NCBI GenBank assembly: GCA_949358305.1
Contig: OX442319.1
Coordinates: forward strand, 10,416,001-10,480,000
Origin: Strigamia acuminata
Taxonomy: Eukaryota; Arthropoda; Chilopoda; Geophilomorpha; Linotaeniidae
Reading direction: 5' to 3'
Length of the DNA: 64,000 nucleotides
Shown here: positions 42,703 to 53,002 of the stretch, in pieces
How the letters are laid out: every line of letters begins with the position of its first letter
Position numbering within the stretch: the stretch's first letter is position 1
Notes under the pieces: model-generated
Told to the model about the DNA's origin: nothing
The model's input: the letters and a program-made list of their open reading frames with translations, nothing else
The model's database searches: none
Made by a program: the position numbers and the translations under genes

Positions 42703-43932
42703 CTAAATTAAACCCATTGCTAATTGATAACTATACTCTGCCTCAAATGACATAGCATACAAAAACTTGTTTTTAACCTTTTCCGACAAATCCTTTAGCA
42801 TCAAATCGACATTCATCTGATCGTACGCATAATTCAACATCCTAGCGCACTCGAAACGATTATTAATTTCGAAATCAACAAATAATTGCCTGAACTCGGA
42901 CGAACCATTCGTCCATAAATTTGAAAAACACGCTTTGTATATGTCATCGTGAGGATTTTCGTAAATTTGTGTCGCCGTCTGAAGAATCACATCTCGAAAT
43001 CCGTCAAAATCGAGCCGTGCACGAACGCGATTAGCAACTTCCACGAACAACTCCACGTAGACCCAATCCTGCACACACTCGTCCAATATCGACGCTGCAA
43101 CTCCATCTTGTGACAAATAAACATCCTGTTCCTGCTCATTCATTTGCAAGAGCAAAAAACAGAAGGAGAATGGTTCGTTGAAGCCAGTGTGAAGGCTGCG
43201 GCGCTCCAACGTGTCTGAGAAAACATCCGAAATAAGAAATCCGTTTCTTTCTTCATTCGTAAGCACAGACGACCACACGTATGCGATAGAACTTTCGATG
43301 TTACGAATCAATATGTACCGTAACAACAGAAACTTGCTGTCTAGGTTTAATTCTTCGCGGTTAACTACAGCGGCCCAGAAAGTTTTTATTTCTTGGGGGA
43401 GTCTTCTTTCGACATCTTCGATTTCCTCTGGAAAATATTGCCACGCGCGTTCAATTAGATCTTTTTGTATGCAAAACATGGCAGCAATTTCGTATCCGTC
43501 GTTTAAATCGAATTCTACTTCACTGAATTTTAAAAGCGCGAAAAGCGCACGTGCCGTTTTGGCACAATCAACTTTGCCGTGCGCCGTCCACTCGACACAT
43601 TTCACGCAGTCCTTGATGGTAGCCACATTTTCGACACATAAGGTGTTATTAGCCGTCATTAGCCATCGGTGGAGTTCCGTCCCTATTGATTGGACAATTT
43701 TAGCCAACGAATGTTTTAAAGATGGTGGCAAAAGAATGTCATCCTCGTTTGCGTTTTCACACACGTATTTCTCAAGAACTTTCCACCTCGTGGTGGTGAT
43801 GGTGGGCGCATCGATGAGAAAAACGCAAACACGCTTCAATATGTCAGAAATATCAGCATTTTGCCATAACATTGTAGCGGTTTTGATGAATGCTGCACGT
43901 TCGAGCGGTGGTGCGGAAAGTGTAATTTGCAT
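42703..43932 (-). CDS. Family B protein, intact copy
   Basis: 409 residues from the ATG at 43932 (MQITLSAPPLERAAFIKTAT). A further 26 codons are open upstream but not conserved in the other copies. Blocks: LPPSLKHSLAKIVQSIGTEL, CVKCVEWTAHGKVDCAKTAR, FCIQKDLIERAWQYFPEEIE, ESSIAYVWSSVLTNEERNGF, CFLLLQMNEQEQDVYLSQDG, CVQDWVYVELFVEVANRVRA and YKACFSNLWTNGSSEFRQLF, with a C-terminus longer than its relatives. No signal peptide or enzyme motif. An upstream conserved element lies at 44097-44128. Function unknown. Confidence 0.82.
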   Translation of the reverse strand: MQITLSAPPLERAAFIKTATMLWQNADISDILKRVCVFLIDAPTITTTRWKVLEKYVCENANEDDILLPPSLKHSLAKIVQSIGTELHRWLMTANNTLCVENVATIKDCVKCVEWTAHGKVDCAKTARALFALLKFSEVEFDLNDGYEIAAMFCIQKDLIERAWQYFPEEIEDVERRLPQEIKTFWAAVVNREELNLDSKFLLLRYILIRNIESSIAYVWSSVLTNEERNGFLISDVFSDTLERRSLHTGFNEPFSFCFLLLQMNEQEQDVYLSQDGVAASILDECVQDWVYVELFVEVANRVRARLDFDGFRDVILQTATQIYENPHDDIYKACFSNLWTNGSSEFRQLFVDFEINNRFECARMLNYAYDQMNVDLMLKDLSEKVKNKFLYAMSFEAEYSYQLAMGLI

Positions 43933-44096
43933 GTTGCAGTTTACTGAAGTTGTGGAAACAGCGAACCTGCGATTCCGTAGTCCTATATCACAACAGCTGT
44001 TTTGAGGCACTAAATGGTATATGCGCCGTCATTGGTTGGTATGTGTGGAGAGGTGCGATTGGATGTGCCAATTTTCCATCGTGATTGGAGAAAAGC

Positions 44097-44128
44097 AGTG
44101 CACCAAGCGGGCGAGTTGCAAATCATAG
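44097..44128 (+). promoter_or_regulatory. Conserved upstream element of family B genes (2 of 3)
   Basis: AAGCGGGCGAGTTGCAAATC then ATAG, followed by a CG-rich stretch. It lies about 165 bp upstream of the minus-strand gene starting at 43932, in the opposite orientation relative to the gene from the case at 39730. A partial copy (GGGCGAGTTGTAAAAC) is at about 44188. Confidence 0.55.
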
Positions 44129-44343
44129 CAACGCGCGCAGGAGGAATTTTTATTCAAGGTCGAACGAGAATGCAGTTTCGTCTCTAGTGGGCGAGTTGTA
44201 AAACAAGTTGTATAATTTATTTCAACTAAATCTGGATCACAGATGCACAGAAATTGCAATTTTTCCTTCGAAAAGTTATTAGAATTTCACTTTTTACAGG
44301 ATTCGTTAGATTTTGGAGATTCGGGAAGATTTGGAAGGGATTA

Positions 44344-44582
44344 TGTTGTCATTAAAGATCCACGCACTGGAAACCCAGGAAACAAGCAGGGAAGACTTGA
44401 AGGAAACATTTAACAGACAGCATTTATTCTACCTCACACGTAGTCGCCATCTTTAACATGAATGACGTCATAAATAAAAGAAAACATAAAGGACGCCAGA
44501 TGGCTCCACATACATAGACAACATAATGTAAATAACAAAAATACCATGGTGCTATATTATATAATATGGCAAATACTCAACA
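44344..44582 (-). repeat. Copia element, 3' LTR
   Basis: 239 bp. In element orientation it begins TGTTGAGTATTTGCC and ends GACAACA. Just before it (44589-44594) is the short purine run AGGGGG, a plausible polypurine tract. Confidence 0.95.
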
Positions 44583-44632
44583 ATGCGGCCCCCTATAGCA
44601 CCATAATTCGCCGCTACATATATACATAAAAT

Positions 44633-47600
44633 TCATCCAAAGAGGCGTCGACAAAAGTGGGACATTTTAACTCGATCGTAAGCCTTTGTAAACCCATCGG
44701 CAAAATTAAGCTTTGTACCGACGTGGGCAAGTATTACTTCCCCACCCCTAACCAGATTGCGGATCCAATGGAACCGTACGTCTATGTGTTTGGTTCTTCT
44801 CTTTTCGACTGCATTTCGAGAGAAGTCGACTGCCGATTGATTATCGCAATAGACGACGAACGAGAAATCAAACGCAATAAATTGGCATAGCTCAAACATT
44901 ATGCGCTTAATGAATAGGAAGTCCTTAATTGACTCTGTTAATGCCACATATTCGGACTCCATTGAAGAGAGTGTCACACATTTCTGCTTAAAGGTCCTCC
45001 AAAATATTGGAACGGATGATAACACTAAAATCGTTCCCCCAATCGAGGTTCTATCGTCGCGATTGTTCGCATAATCAGAATCCGTAAAGACCTCCAAAAA
45101 CAAGTCAGCGCCCCGTGAGAGCTTCATACAGTAATCACGAGTGAGGAATAGGTATCCAAGCATCCTCACGAGTCCATTCCAATGCACAATACCAGGATCC
45201 GACTGGAATTGACTAAAGATGTTAGTTGCGTATGACAAGTCAGGGCGAGTTCTCGTGGACAAGAAAGAGAAGCAACCCAAGAGACTCCGATACGGGTATT
45301 TCAGCATATCAGTGCGTTCACCTTCAGTCTTGGGAGAGTCAGCTCGCGACATCAACGTCCCCACAGCAATCGGCAATCCAGCCTTGCTAGGCAGAAACAT
45401 CTTGAATTTCTCCAGAATAGCCCCAATATAACCCCTCTGGTGCATCACAAAACCACAGTCTGTTTGTTCAAACTCAATTCCAAGCATCTTCCTTACAGGT
45501 CCCAAATTCACCAGGTCAAACTTTTCGGCAATGATTGAAGATGCCAAACTAATGTCCCTATTCGTAATGCCAAAAATAATAATGTCATCCACATACACGA
45601 TTAAGATGGTACGACATTTCAGTCGATAGACACAATTGCACCATAATAAGGGCTCAAAACCTCTGGACTTCAGGTAAGCGTCAAACTCATCATTCCAAGC
45701 CCTTCCAGACTGATGAAGCCCGTACAGGGCACGTTTCAAGAGGCAAACGAGGTGTTCTTTCCCCTTGGTGACAAATCCCTTAGGTTGACGGATGTAGACC
45801 GTCTCCTTAAGCTTGGCATACAAGTAGGCACTTTTAACATCAAATTGGCAATGTACCCAACTTAAAGTACAAACCAACAGGACAAACAGCAAGCGAATCA
45901 CACTAAAGTCAACGACGGGCGAGAAAACATCATCGTAGGTATCTCCATAAATCTGATTGAAACCTTGGGCAACAAATCTGGCCTTGAAGCGGGCGATCTT
46001 CCCATCAACGTCACGCTTCAACGCATACACCCAGCGAGAGCCCAGAACCTTCACTCCTGGCGGTAATTCCGTGAGGTCCCAGACATCACGGGCCCTCAAA
46101 ATCGAAATCTCGTCACTCATCGCTCCCCTCCAGTCCTCAGAATTCTCCGAATTCACGGCAGATTCATAAGATCCAGGGACCCCAGCCTCCATGGTGAATA
46201 ATTCCTCGCCACCCCAAGCCAAATCATCCCAAGAGTCGGAGCGGGTCAATTCCACGGTTTCCACGCATTCACCGGGCACTGAGTTCAGCCAGCCCGTAAA
46301 CGGGTTGAGTGTCGAGTATACAAATAAAGATGCATCGTACATAAGGCCGGAATCCCGGCAGAAAGCAATCACATCATTCTCCGATTTACACTGTCTAGAA
46401 TTCTGGGAGAGTCCAAAATAGATATTATATCCCCTCAAATCCTTTCTCGGGACGGCCGTTCTAAACCACTCTACATCACGGCACGATCTCATCTTGCTAG
46501 CGTTACTTCTTGTTTCTCTAACTGAAGTCATCTTCGAGGATCCAGAGACCACCGGTGATCTCACGGCCCCAATTAATGGGAGATCCTCCACTTCACGTCC
46601 TCCACTGCTCACCACGGGCGTCAGAGGGTGGACCAAAACCCTCAAGGGTCTAAGTGGCGATTCAATCCCCGGGATTTCCTGAGTTTCAACCTTGTCCATT
46701 AATCTTTCCTCATGTTCATCCAGTTTCGGAGCTTTGACCTCATCCTCATGTTTGTCCAATTCTCCATCCGGTCCATTCAAGCCCAAAATCGGGTCCTCGT
46801 CATAATAATCGTCCTCTGGTTCCTCAACAAAATCAACAGTCTTCGGGGTCAGAGTAATCTCCGGGTCCAGCACGCAAACACTGCCGATCTTCTGTTCGTC
46901 GAACACCACATTGGATGTGTCCCAAATAACTCTTTCCCCCGGTATGAAAACACGATATCCAATCGTTTTTGACGAGTAGCCAACCATAATTCCAGCTTTA
47001 GCTCGGTTGTCCAATTTGGACGTCTTTGCTGCAATCTTCGCATAAACTAAGCACCCAAAAGTTCTAAGATGTTTCACATTAGGCTTTGTACCATAAATTA
47101 ATTCATACGGGGTCTTATCACTGTCTCTTCGAGATATTCTATTTATGGTATAGCACACAGTGTGGGCTGCCTCTTCCCAGAAATCATTCTCCAAGCCAGC
47201 ATAGTCCAAACAACATCGAATTCCATTCATCAGGGTAAGATTAAATCTCTCAGCCACCCCATTCATTTGAGGCGTATAAATGTTAGTCCTCTCGTGTCGA
47301 ATACCCTGGGATTCGCAAATCGCAGAAAACTTCCGGTTACAGTATTCGAGGCCATTGTCACTCCTCACAGCCATAATTTTATATCCAGTTTGACGTTCCA
47401 TCCTTGCCTGATAAACCTTAAAATGATCAACTACCTCGCTCTTACTCTTCATTCCTATCACCGTCCGGTAACGCGAAAAATCATCCGTAAAAGTCACGAA
47501 ATAGATAAATCCAGTTCTTGATGGTATACTCAAGGGTCCACATACATCCGTGTGTACAAGCTGAAGTGGCTTACTCGATCTCGGTCCCGGTATGGATTTA

Positions 47601-49462
47601 TATGATCTCGACCTCGCTTTCGCCAAGGAACAGGCATCACAGCGATCCGGCTTGCCGGCCAACAATGGCATCCCAATGACACAATCAATCTTTGATGTCC
47701 TTTTAACGTCGTCCTGATTATAATGACAGTATCGAAGGTGCCACAGCAAAACCTGATCCGGGTCATCCTTAATATGACGGGTAGGAACCTCCACATGATC
47801 AATCTTCAAGTCCATCAACCGATCACTTTCCAATTTATCCTCACTCGTAACCAAAGCATAATTGCGTATTCTCTCATTTAGATCCGGAATCTGAGTGTCA
47901 TTCAATCCCGGGTCTTCTCGAACGTTCGGAACAATATGGTACAATCCACCAATTTGGTCCTTAACTCCAACCATAATGACTCTAGACCAATCCGGGGTAA
48001 AAATATAAACCTTGCCACCAGTCCCCACGAAATGGCAACCCAAGTCATCCAAACGCGGGCCAGATACAAGGTTTCTTCGGATTCCAGGTGCATAGATAAC
48101 CCGATTAAAAGTGACCCGATTCAGTCGGCCACCAGAAGAACGGTCCAAAAACGCAGTCGAACCCATCCCCATTATGGGCGTCTCCTGTTGACTCCCTGCA
48201 GATTTAATACTGTCCCCCTTTGTCTCAATAAACTTAGTAAACAAATTCCGATTCCGACAAATATGACTCGTAGCTCCAGTATCGAAAACCCAATCGTCAG
48301 ATCTAGTCTCAAACCCCCCGCTAAGGGCTTCAGTCAAAAGTCCATATTCAGCACAACCAGGATCCTCAGCGAGGGACAACATGGGAGTCGTCTTCTTCTC
48401 CTCCAGGATTTCAACGGCTGTAGATGGAACCACCTCATCCTCATACACATAAACCACCTCCGTACAATCCCTTGCCATATGGCCCGGCTTCTGGCATCGA
48501 TAACACGGCCCCCCAAATGTAGGTCGCCCATCGACTGTCCCCCGGCCGCCAAATGAAGATCCAACCATTCCCGGTCTTCTTCGGTAAATTGTCCGAGGTA
48601 ATCGCTGTACACCGCGTTGATTCGATGTAATAACCGTCCCTCCTCGAGCTACATTCCTATAGAAACGTCCACCTCCCATGGCTACTTGTCCCTGACCAAA
48701 AAGACTTTCATCGTTCCTCACCACATCTCCCGGTCGCTGTGACTGTAGCACAGGCATCTGTGAGTAATCGGGAACCGCAACGTAGTCATACCCAAACTCG
48801 TCCTGAAGATACACATTTCTATCCTCACTAGCGGCAAACACTCCAGCAGAATTAAACGACCCATTGTCGGATTGAAGCTGCTTTAATCTGCCCTCTTCCG
48901 AAATGAGCTCCTTTTCAGCCTCATTCAGGGTAAACTTATCTTTCGGCCCCCTATGGATGGACAATACAACAGGCTGAAACTCTGCCGGTAAGTTTCGAAT
49001 CAACTGGTAACAAATAAAAATCTCTGAGATCACTTCACCCAGCTCTGTCAACTTCTTCTGCACCACACGGATCCGTTGCGCGAAAAGACGTATTGTTTCG
49101 CCCGGCTTAATCCTCAAGGCTGCCAATTCATCATATAGAGCACATATTCGTGAATGTGACACCGGCTCAAAATGCGCCAAAAGGGCATCCCAAGCCACCT
49201 TGCCATCTCTGGTATGTGAAATATGCGGTCTTAACTCTGCTCCTATTGACTTGTAAATAGTGGAGTAGGCCTGAGCTTTGCGCTGTTGATAACGCTCAGT
49301 GGCACGCAAATCAGTAACTGGAGGCACTCCAGGTGGGGTTTCAGTCAAAAAGCTCCAACAATTCCTGTCCATTAATGAAACCTCAATTTCCTCCTTCCAT
49401 TGAGCAAAATTGTCCCATGACAATATGACCGTTCCAGTCCGATTATTCCCCTCCTCGGTCAT
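44633..49462 (-). CDS. Copia gag-pol polyprotein, intact
   Basis: A 1,609-residue polyprotein carrying out the full copia cycle. Order: Gag (residues 1-310, UBN2-like, WDALLAHFEP), zinc knuckle CYRCQKPGHMARDC (320-333), aspartic protease DTGA (394-397), integrase zinc region LWHLRYCHYNQ to CDACSLAK (about 573-615), integrase core with Asp 639 (HTDV), Asp 702 (RSDNGLEY) and Glu 738 (GVAERFN), reverse transcriptase (about 1130-1370) with YVDD, and RNase H with DSDYANNRDD, SSMESEYVAL and CDNQSAVDF. Every catalytic residue I can identify is present and there is no stop or frameshift. The start at 49462 precedes the first Gag helix. The leader between 5' LTR and ATG is about 900 bases. Confidence 0.96.
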   Translation of the reverse strand: MTEEGNNRTGTVILSWDNFAQWKEEIEVSLMDRNCWSFLTETPPGVPPVTDLRATERYQQRKAQAYSTIYKSIGAELRPHISHTRDGKVAWDALLAHFEPVSHSRICALYDELAALRIKPGETIRLFAQRIRVVQKKLTELGEVISEIFICYQLIRNLPAEFQPVVLSIHRGPKDKFTLNEAEKELISEEGRLKQLQSDNGSFNSAGVFAASEDRNVYLQDEFGYDYVAVPDYSQMPVLQSQRPGDVVRNDESLFGQGQVAMGGGRFYRNVARGGTVITSNQRGVQRLPRTIYRRRPGMVGSSFGGRGTVDGRPTFGGPCYRCQKPGHMARDCTEVVYVYEDEVVPSTAVEILEEKKTTPMLSLAEDPGCAEYGLLTEALSGGFETRSDDWVFDTGATSHICRNRNLFTKFIETKGDSIKSAGSQQETPIMGMGSTAFLDRSSGGRLNRVTFNRVIYAPGIRRNLVSGPRLDDLGCHFVGTGGKVYIFTPDWSRVIMVGVKDQIGGLYHIVPNVREDPGLNDTQIPDLNERIRNYALVTSEDKLESDRLMDLKIDHVEVPTRHIKDDPDQVLLWHLRYCHYNQDDVKRTSKIDCVIGMPLLAGKPDRCDACSLAKARSRSYKSIPGPRSSKPLQLVHTDVCGPLSIPSRTGFIYFVTFTDDFSRYRTVIGMKSKSEVVDHFKVYQARMERQTGYKIMAVRSDNGLEYCNRKFSAICESQGIRHERTNIYTPQMNGVAERFNLTLMNGIRCCLDYAGLENDFWEEAAHTVCYTINRISRRDSDKTPYELIYGTKPNVKHLRTFGCLVYAKIAAKTSKLDNRAKAGIMVGYSSKTIGYRVFIPGERVIWDTSNVVFDEQKIGSVCVLDPEITLTPKTVDFVEEPEDDYYDEDPILGLNGPDGELDKHEDEVKAPKLDEHEERLMDKVETQEIPGIESPLRPLRVLVHPLTPVVSSGGREVEDLPLIGAVRSPVVSGSSKMTSVRETRSNASKMRSCRDVEWFRTAVPRKDLRGYNIYFGLSQNSRQCKSENDVIAFCRDSGLMYDASLFVYSTLNPFTGWLNSVPGECVETVELTRSDSWDDLAWGGEELFTMEAGVPGSYESAVNSENSEDWRGAMSDEISILRARDVWDLTELPPGVKVLGSRWVYALKRDVDGKIARFKARFVAQGFNQIYGDTYDDVFSPVVDFSVIRLLFVLLVCTLSWVHCQFDVKSAYLYAKLKETVYIRQPKGFVTKGKEHLVCLLKRALYGLHQSGRAWNDEFDAYLKSRGFEPLLWCNCVYRLKCRTILIVYVDDIIIFGITNRDISLASSIIAEKFDLVNLGPVRKMLGIEFEQTDCGFVMHQRGYIGAILEKFKMFLPSKAGLPIAVGTLMSRADSPKTEGERTDMLKYPYRSLLGCFSFLSTRTRPDLSYATNIFSQFQSDPGIVHWNGLVRMLGYLFLTRDYCMKLSRGADLFLEVFTDSDYANNRDDRTSIGGTILVLSSVPIFWRTFKQKCVTLSSMESEYVALTESIKDFLFIKRIMFELCQFIAFDFSFVVYCDNQSAVDFSRNAVEKRRTKHIDVRFHWIRNLVRGGEVILAHVGTKLNFADGFTKAYDRVKMSHFCRRLFG

Positions 49463-50199
49463 GTTTGATATCGTTTCACCAAATCAAAATCGCACACACT
49501 CCAAGGGATAATCGCACACTGATAATCTTGCCAGTAAAAACTGAACAAGAGCACGTACACCCACACCAAGTGCAATGTGTAGGGGTTAGTAACGCTTTGA
49601 TAAATGGTCAGTATCACTTTTGACAAAATAAAAAAAATTCAAAAATTCAAGCAAATAAATAAGCAAAAATGTTGATGTTGCGTCCGTGGACGTTGATGCA
49701 TTCACAGGATGGCTTCTAGGAAATGTCCAAATTCCAGGCGAATCATTGTCCACAACACAGTTCAGGTCCAAAATTCCAAAACACAAAGTCCTCAGAATGT
49801 CAGGAAAAACAGCCACACAATCCACTCTAAACCTACTAAATCATACAAAGAAAATAAACAAATAAATTCTCAAATTGTCAAATTCCACAAACAAATTCTC
49901 AAATTTTCAAAATAAATAAATTCCCAAAAAAAACAATAAATTTCTCCACAAAAAAAACTTTTAAACCACACAATCCAATCAAAGTCCACCACGATGTATT
50001 CTCTCGTTCTCAAGTTCTCCACTATCAAATCCCAGATGTACCGCAAGCAGGGAGCGCCATTTTCGAAATACAGTTGTCACAAAACGAGTATCGGTTGGCA
50101 TAACATCGCTGGCTCGCAATAACACGTCGAAAATAGAAATTCTTCACCTCTCGTCGCACAAAAACACCATTAAACATTTACTCACAGTTTTAGTTACTC

Positions 50200-50305
50200 A
50201 AAAACCTCTCGTCACTCGCGAGATTCTCCTCACTCGCGAAATTCTCCTCACTCGCGAAATTTTCCTCACCCGCGAAATTGTCCTCACTCGCGAAATTGTT
50301 CTCTT
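50200..50305. repeat. 18-bp repeat in the copia leader, about five units
   Basis: Unit CACTCGCGAAATTCTCCT with variants, in the untranslated leader between 5' LTR and gag. Possibly a promoter or packaging feature. Confidence 0.8.
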
Positions 50306-50357
50306 TGATATCGCATACCAAAACTCCTCGTCTTCCCGTATTATTTCCAGCTGAACA

Positions 50358-50368
50358 GGCCCATAACC
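50358..50368 (-). other. Copia primer-binding site (initiator tRNA-Met internal type)
   Basis: In element orientation GGTTATGGGCC follows the 5' LTR by two bases. It is complementary to the anticodon loop region of initiator tRNA-Met, the half-tRNA primer known for Drosophila copia. The second copia element has the same 11 bases (59880-59890). Confidence 0.85.
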
Positions 50369-50370
50369 AT

Positions 50371-50609
50371 TGTTGTCATTAAAGATCCACGCACTGGAAA
50401 CCCAGGAAACAAGCAGGGAAGACTTGAAGGAAACATTTAACAGACAGCATTTATTCTACCTCACACGTAGTCGCCATCTTTAACATGAATGACGTCATAA
50501 ATAAAAGAAAACATAAAGGACGCCAGATGGCTCCACATACATAGACAACATAATGTAAATAACAAAAATACCATGGTGCTATATTATATAATATGGCAAA
50601 TACTCAACA
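50371..50609 (-). repeat. Copia element, 5' LTR
   Basis: 239 bp, no difference seen from the 3' LTR. It holds the element promoter. AGAATAAATGC within it is the likely poly(A) signal. Confidence 0.95.
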
Positions 50610-50614
50610 GATTA

Positions 50615-51088
50615 ATTAATAAATAAAATAAAATAAAATAACCTAAAAAGTTGCTTTTTATCTTTTTATCTTTTTATCTTTCCATCTGTCTCGTGTCCTA
50701 TTTCCAACATGTGGTGACGCTCCCCTGTTTGCGTCACAAATAACCCCAATGAAATCTTTGTCTTAATCCCCCAACTCTCCACTCGAGCCTAGTGCACCGT
50801 TATTTTTTGACTCTACAAAACGCAACTTTGTTATAATACAACAGAAAGTAAACCCAAAAAAAAATGTTAGAATAAACTTTTTCTTGACCATCAAAGCATG
50901 TTTTATTTTCGTGAGACCAGTGAATCAGTAAAATAGTAATTATAAAGTTCTTCATTTCAAATGTCACTTTTTAATAATTGCGAGATTTCAAATATTCAGT
51001 TAAAAAATATTCGTTAAAAAAAAAATATAACTTAGCTTTTTTTCTTTCTTTTACAAATACAAATAAACGGATAAACGCATACATTGAT
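50615..51088. other. Non-coding flank of the family B gene at 51089
   Basis: Begins with a (AAAAT)n-like run and a CTTTTTAT run, then (from 50868) the segment duplicated at 41252. No gene seen. Confidence 0.6.
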
Positions 51089-52198
51089 CTAAAAAAATTT
51101 GATTTTAACTTCTTCGGACAAATCCTCTAGCATCAAATCGATACTTTGATCATCTTGAGCAATACGCAACTTCTTATAGCACGGGAAATGATCCTCAATT
51201 TCGGAATCAACAAATAATCGCCTGAACTCGGACGAACAATTCGTCCACAAATCTGCGAAACACGCTTTGAATACGTCATTTTGACGATTTTCGCAAATTT
51301 GTATCGCCGTCTGAAGAATTACATCTCGAAAACCGTTAAAATCAAGTCGTGCACGAACACGATCCGCGATTTGCACGAACAACTCCACGTAGACCCAATC
51401 CTGCAAACACTCTTTCAATATCGCTGCTGCCACTCCAATTTTCAACAAAAAAACATTCTGTTCCTGCTCATTAATTTGTAAGAGCAAAAAACACAAGGAG
51501 AATGGTGTGCTCGTGACATCGCTGCGGAGCTGCATCGCGATTGAGAAACCACCCGAATTGAGAAATCCGTTTCTTTCTTCATTTGTAAATATGGATGCCC
51601 ACACGTACGCGATCCCGCTTTCGATGTTATTAATCAATAATAACGTTAACATATGAAACTTCCTGTCTAGGTTATATTCTTTGGGGTTGACGACTCTGGC
51701 CCAGAAAGTTTTTGCGTTGGAGGAAAATTCGGCGATTTGCTGAGGACACAGTTGCAACGCAATTTCAATTTGATCTTTGACGAAAAACATGGCAGCAATT
51801 TCGTATCGGTCGTGTAGATTTAATTCCCCACAGTGTGTTAAGAGCGCACATACCGTTTTGGCACAATCGATTTTTCCGTGCGCCGTCCACTCGACATATT
51901 TGAAGCAGTCGGAGATGCGAACCTTGTTTAAGTCATTTGAGCGTGTCGTTATTAGCCATTGGCTGAATTCCGTCCATGTAAATTTTAAAATTTTAAGCAA
52001 CGAACGTTTTAAAGTTGTTGGCAAAATCAGTTCATTCACTTTTTCACACAATGTCTTCTCAATAACTTGCCACTTCGTGTTGACGGGCGCATTTAAGGAA
52101 TTAATATCCTCACTTTGCAATAACATTGTGGCAGTTTTTATTAATGCTGCACGTTTGAGTGTTGGCGCGGAAAGTGTAATTTGCATGTTGAAATTCAT
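51089..52198 (-). CDS. Family B protein, intact copy
   Basis: 369 residues, beginning MNFNMQITLSAPTLKRAAL; the second Met (52186) is the start used by other family B members. Blocks: LPTTLKRSLLKILKFTWTEF, CFKYVEWTAHGKIDCAKTVC, LHDRYEIAAMFFVKDQIEIA, ESGIAYVWASIFTNEERNGF, CFLLLQINEQEQNVFLLKIG, LQDWVYVELFVQIADRVRAR and FKACFADLWTNCSSEFRRLF. It ends soon after LSEEVKIKF. The conserved upstream element is at 52352-52385. It is closest to the copy at 53003. Confidence 0.82.
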   Translation of the reverse strand: MNFNMQITLSAPTLKRAALIKTATMLLQSEDINSLNAPVNTKWQVIEKTLCEKVNELILPTTLKRSLLKILKFTWTEFSQWLITTRSNDLNKVRISDCFKYVEWTAHGKIDCAKTVCALLTHCGELNLHDRYEIAAMFFVKDQIEIALQLCPQQIAEFSSNAKTFWARVVNPKEYNLDRKFHMLTLLLINNIESGIAYVWASIFTNEERNGFLNSGGFSIAMQLRSDVTSTPFSLCFLLLQINEQEQNVFLLKIGVAAAILKECLQDWVYVELFVQIADRVRARLDFNGFRDVILQTAIQICENRQNDVFKACFADLWTNCSSEFRRLFVDSEIEDHFPCYKKLRIAQDDQSIDLMLEDLSEEVKIKFF

Positions 52199-52351
52199 TG
52201 TGATTGTAGAAACAGCCAGCTATAGTCAATGCCACAGTATAAGTTGGAAATTACCGGATCGAAACAAAACACAACACAAGTTCCGTCAAGTACTGCACTA
52301 AAAACGCAACTAAAAACGTTCAATGGACGTCCAAGCGCCGCGTGGACGAAA

Positions 52352-52385
52352 ACAGCGCACGAAGCGGGCGAGTTGTAAATCATAG
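52352..52385 (+). promoter_or_regulatory. Conserved upstream element of family B genes (3 of 3)
   Basis: CGAAGCGGGCGAGTTGTAAA then TCATAG and an ATGCGCGCTC stretch, about 155-190 bp upstream of the gene at 51089-52198. Confidence 0.55.
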
Positions 52386-52577
52386 GAATGCGCGCTCTAC
52401 GAATTTTTATTGGCCGACGGTGGTTGGTTTGTCGCGCCCAACAGATGTAAATTCTGTCGAAGTGATGTGCACTTAAAAGACTAATTTATCTCAGGTATTT
52501 TTGGGATTCAAAAGATTCACAAGATTTATTTGGCAGCGTCATTCCTTTTTGGCGGATTTTTTGAAAATTTAAACAGA

Positions 52578-52696
52578 ATGTCAACATCTAGAAGTGAAAA
52601 ATTGGATAAAATCATATGTTCCGCATTCGATTGCAGCAATTCACGTGGGAAAAATCGAAATTTATTAATTTTCACCTTCCCTACAGACAGAGACAG
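52578..52696 (+). CDS. THAP-domain zinc finger, first exon only
   Basis: From the ATG at 52578 it reads STSRSEKLDKIICSAFDCSN, SRGKNRNLLIFTFPTDRD, then a donor GTAAAT at 52697. This is the start of a THAP domain (Cys-x4-Cys, then FxFPxD), a DNA-binding zinc finger often derived from P-element transposases. The second half of the finger (Cys, His) and any further exon are not found in the 300 bases that follow. It is an orphan exon, a relic, or the start of a gene with distant exons. No continuation is visible before the next gene at 53003. Confidence 0.6.
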
Positions 52697-53002
52697 GTAA
52701 ATAAAACTTATAAAATATTTCTTTTTTTTACAAAATTTATTTTCTGATTTCATATCCCCAAAAAACTGAATTCTGTATTTTTAAAATTTTATTTGCTATT
52801 TTTTTTTCTAGATAATTTATTGAATATATTAAAAACCAATCACACCCGTATGTTAGTAATTTTGAATTTTTCGCTTGTTTTTGGAGGAATTTAGTTTTTA
52901 TAAAAAAACAAATATATGGTACGGTCAAGGTACTGTGTGTGTATTTCAAAAAAAGAATAATTGCATCATTTTGTATATTTTATTACGATATAAATTTACA
53001 AT

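Larger units (their letters stand above)
44344..50609 (-). mobile_element. Complete Ty1/copia LTR retrotransposon
   Basis: A 6,266-bp element on the minus strand, bounded by two 239-bp LTRs (44344-44582 and 50371-50609) that I read as identical. The 5-bp duplication GATTA lies at 44339-44343 and 50610-50614. It has a primer site, one intact gag-pol ORF and a polypurine tract. Identical LTRs, exact target duplication and an unbroken ORF indicate a recent and possibly active insertion. It lies between two family B genes. Confidence 0.97.

Noticed and set aside
43211-44005. 264-codon plus-strand ORF
   Set aside because: Antisense shadow of the family B gene at 42703-43932; the same shadow appears opposite 53003-54136, as expected from conserved codons.
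47936-48556. 206-codon plus-strand ORF
   Set aside because: Lies entirely inside, and opposite to, the intact copia gag-pol frame.
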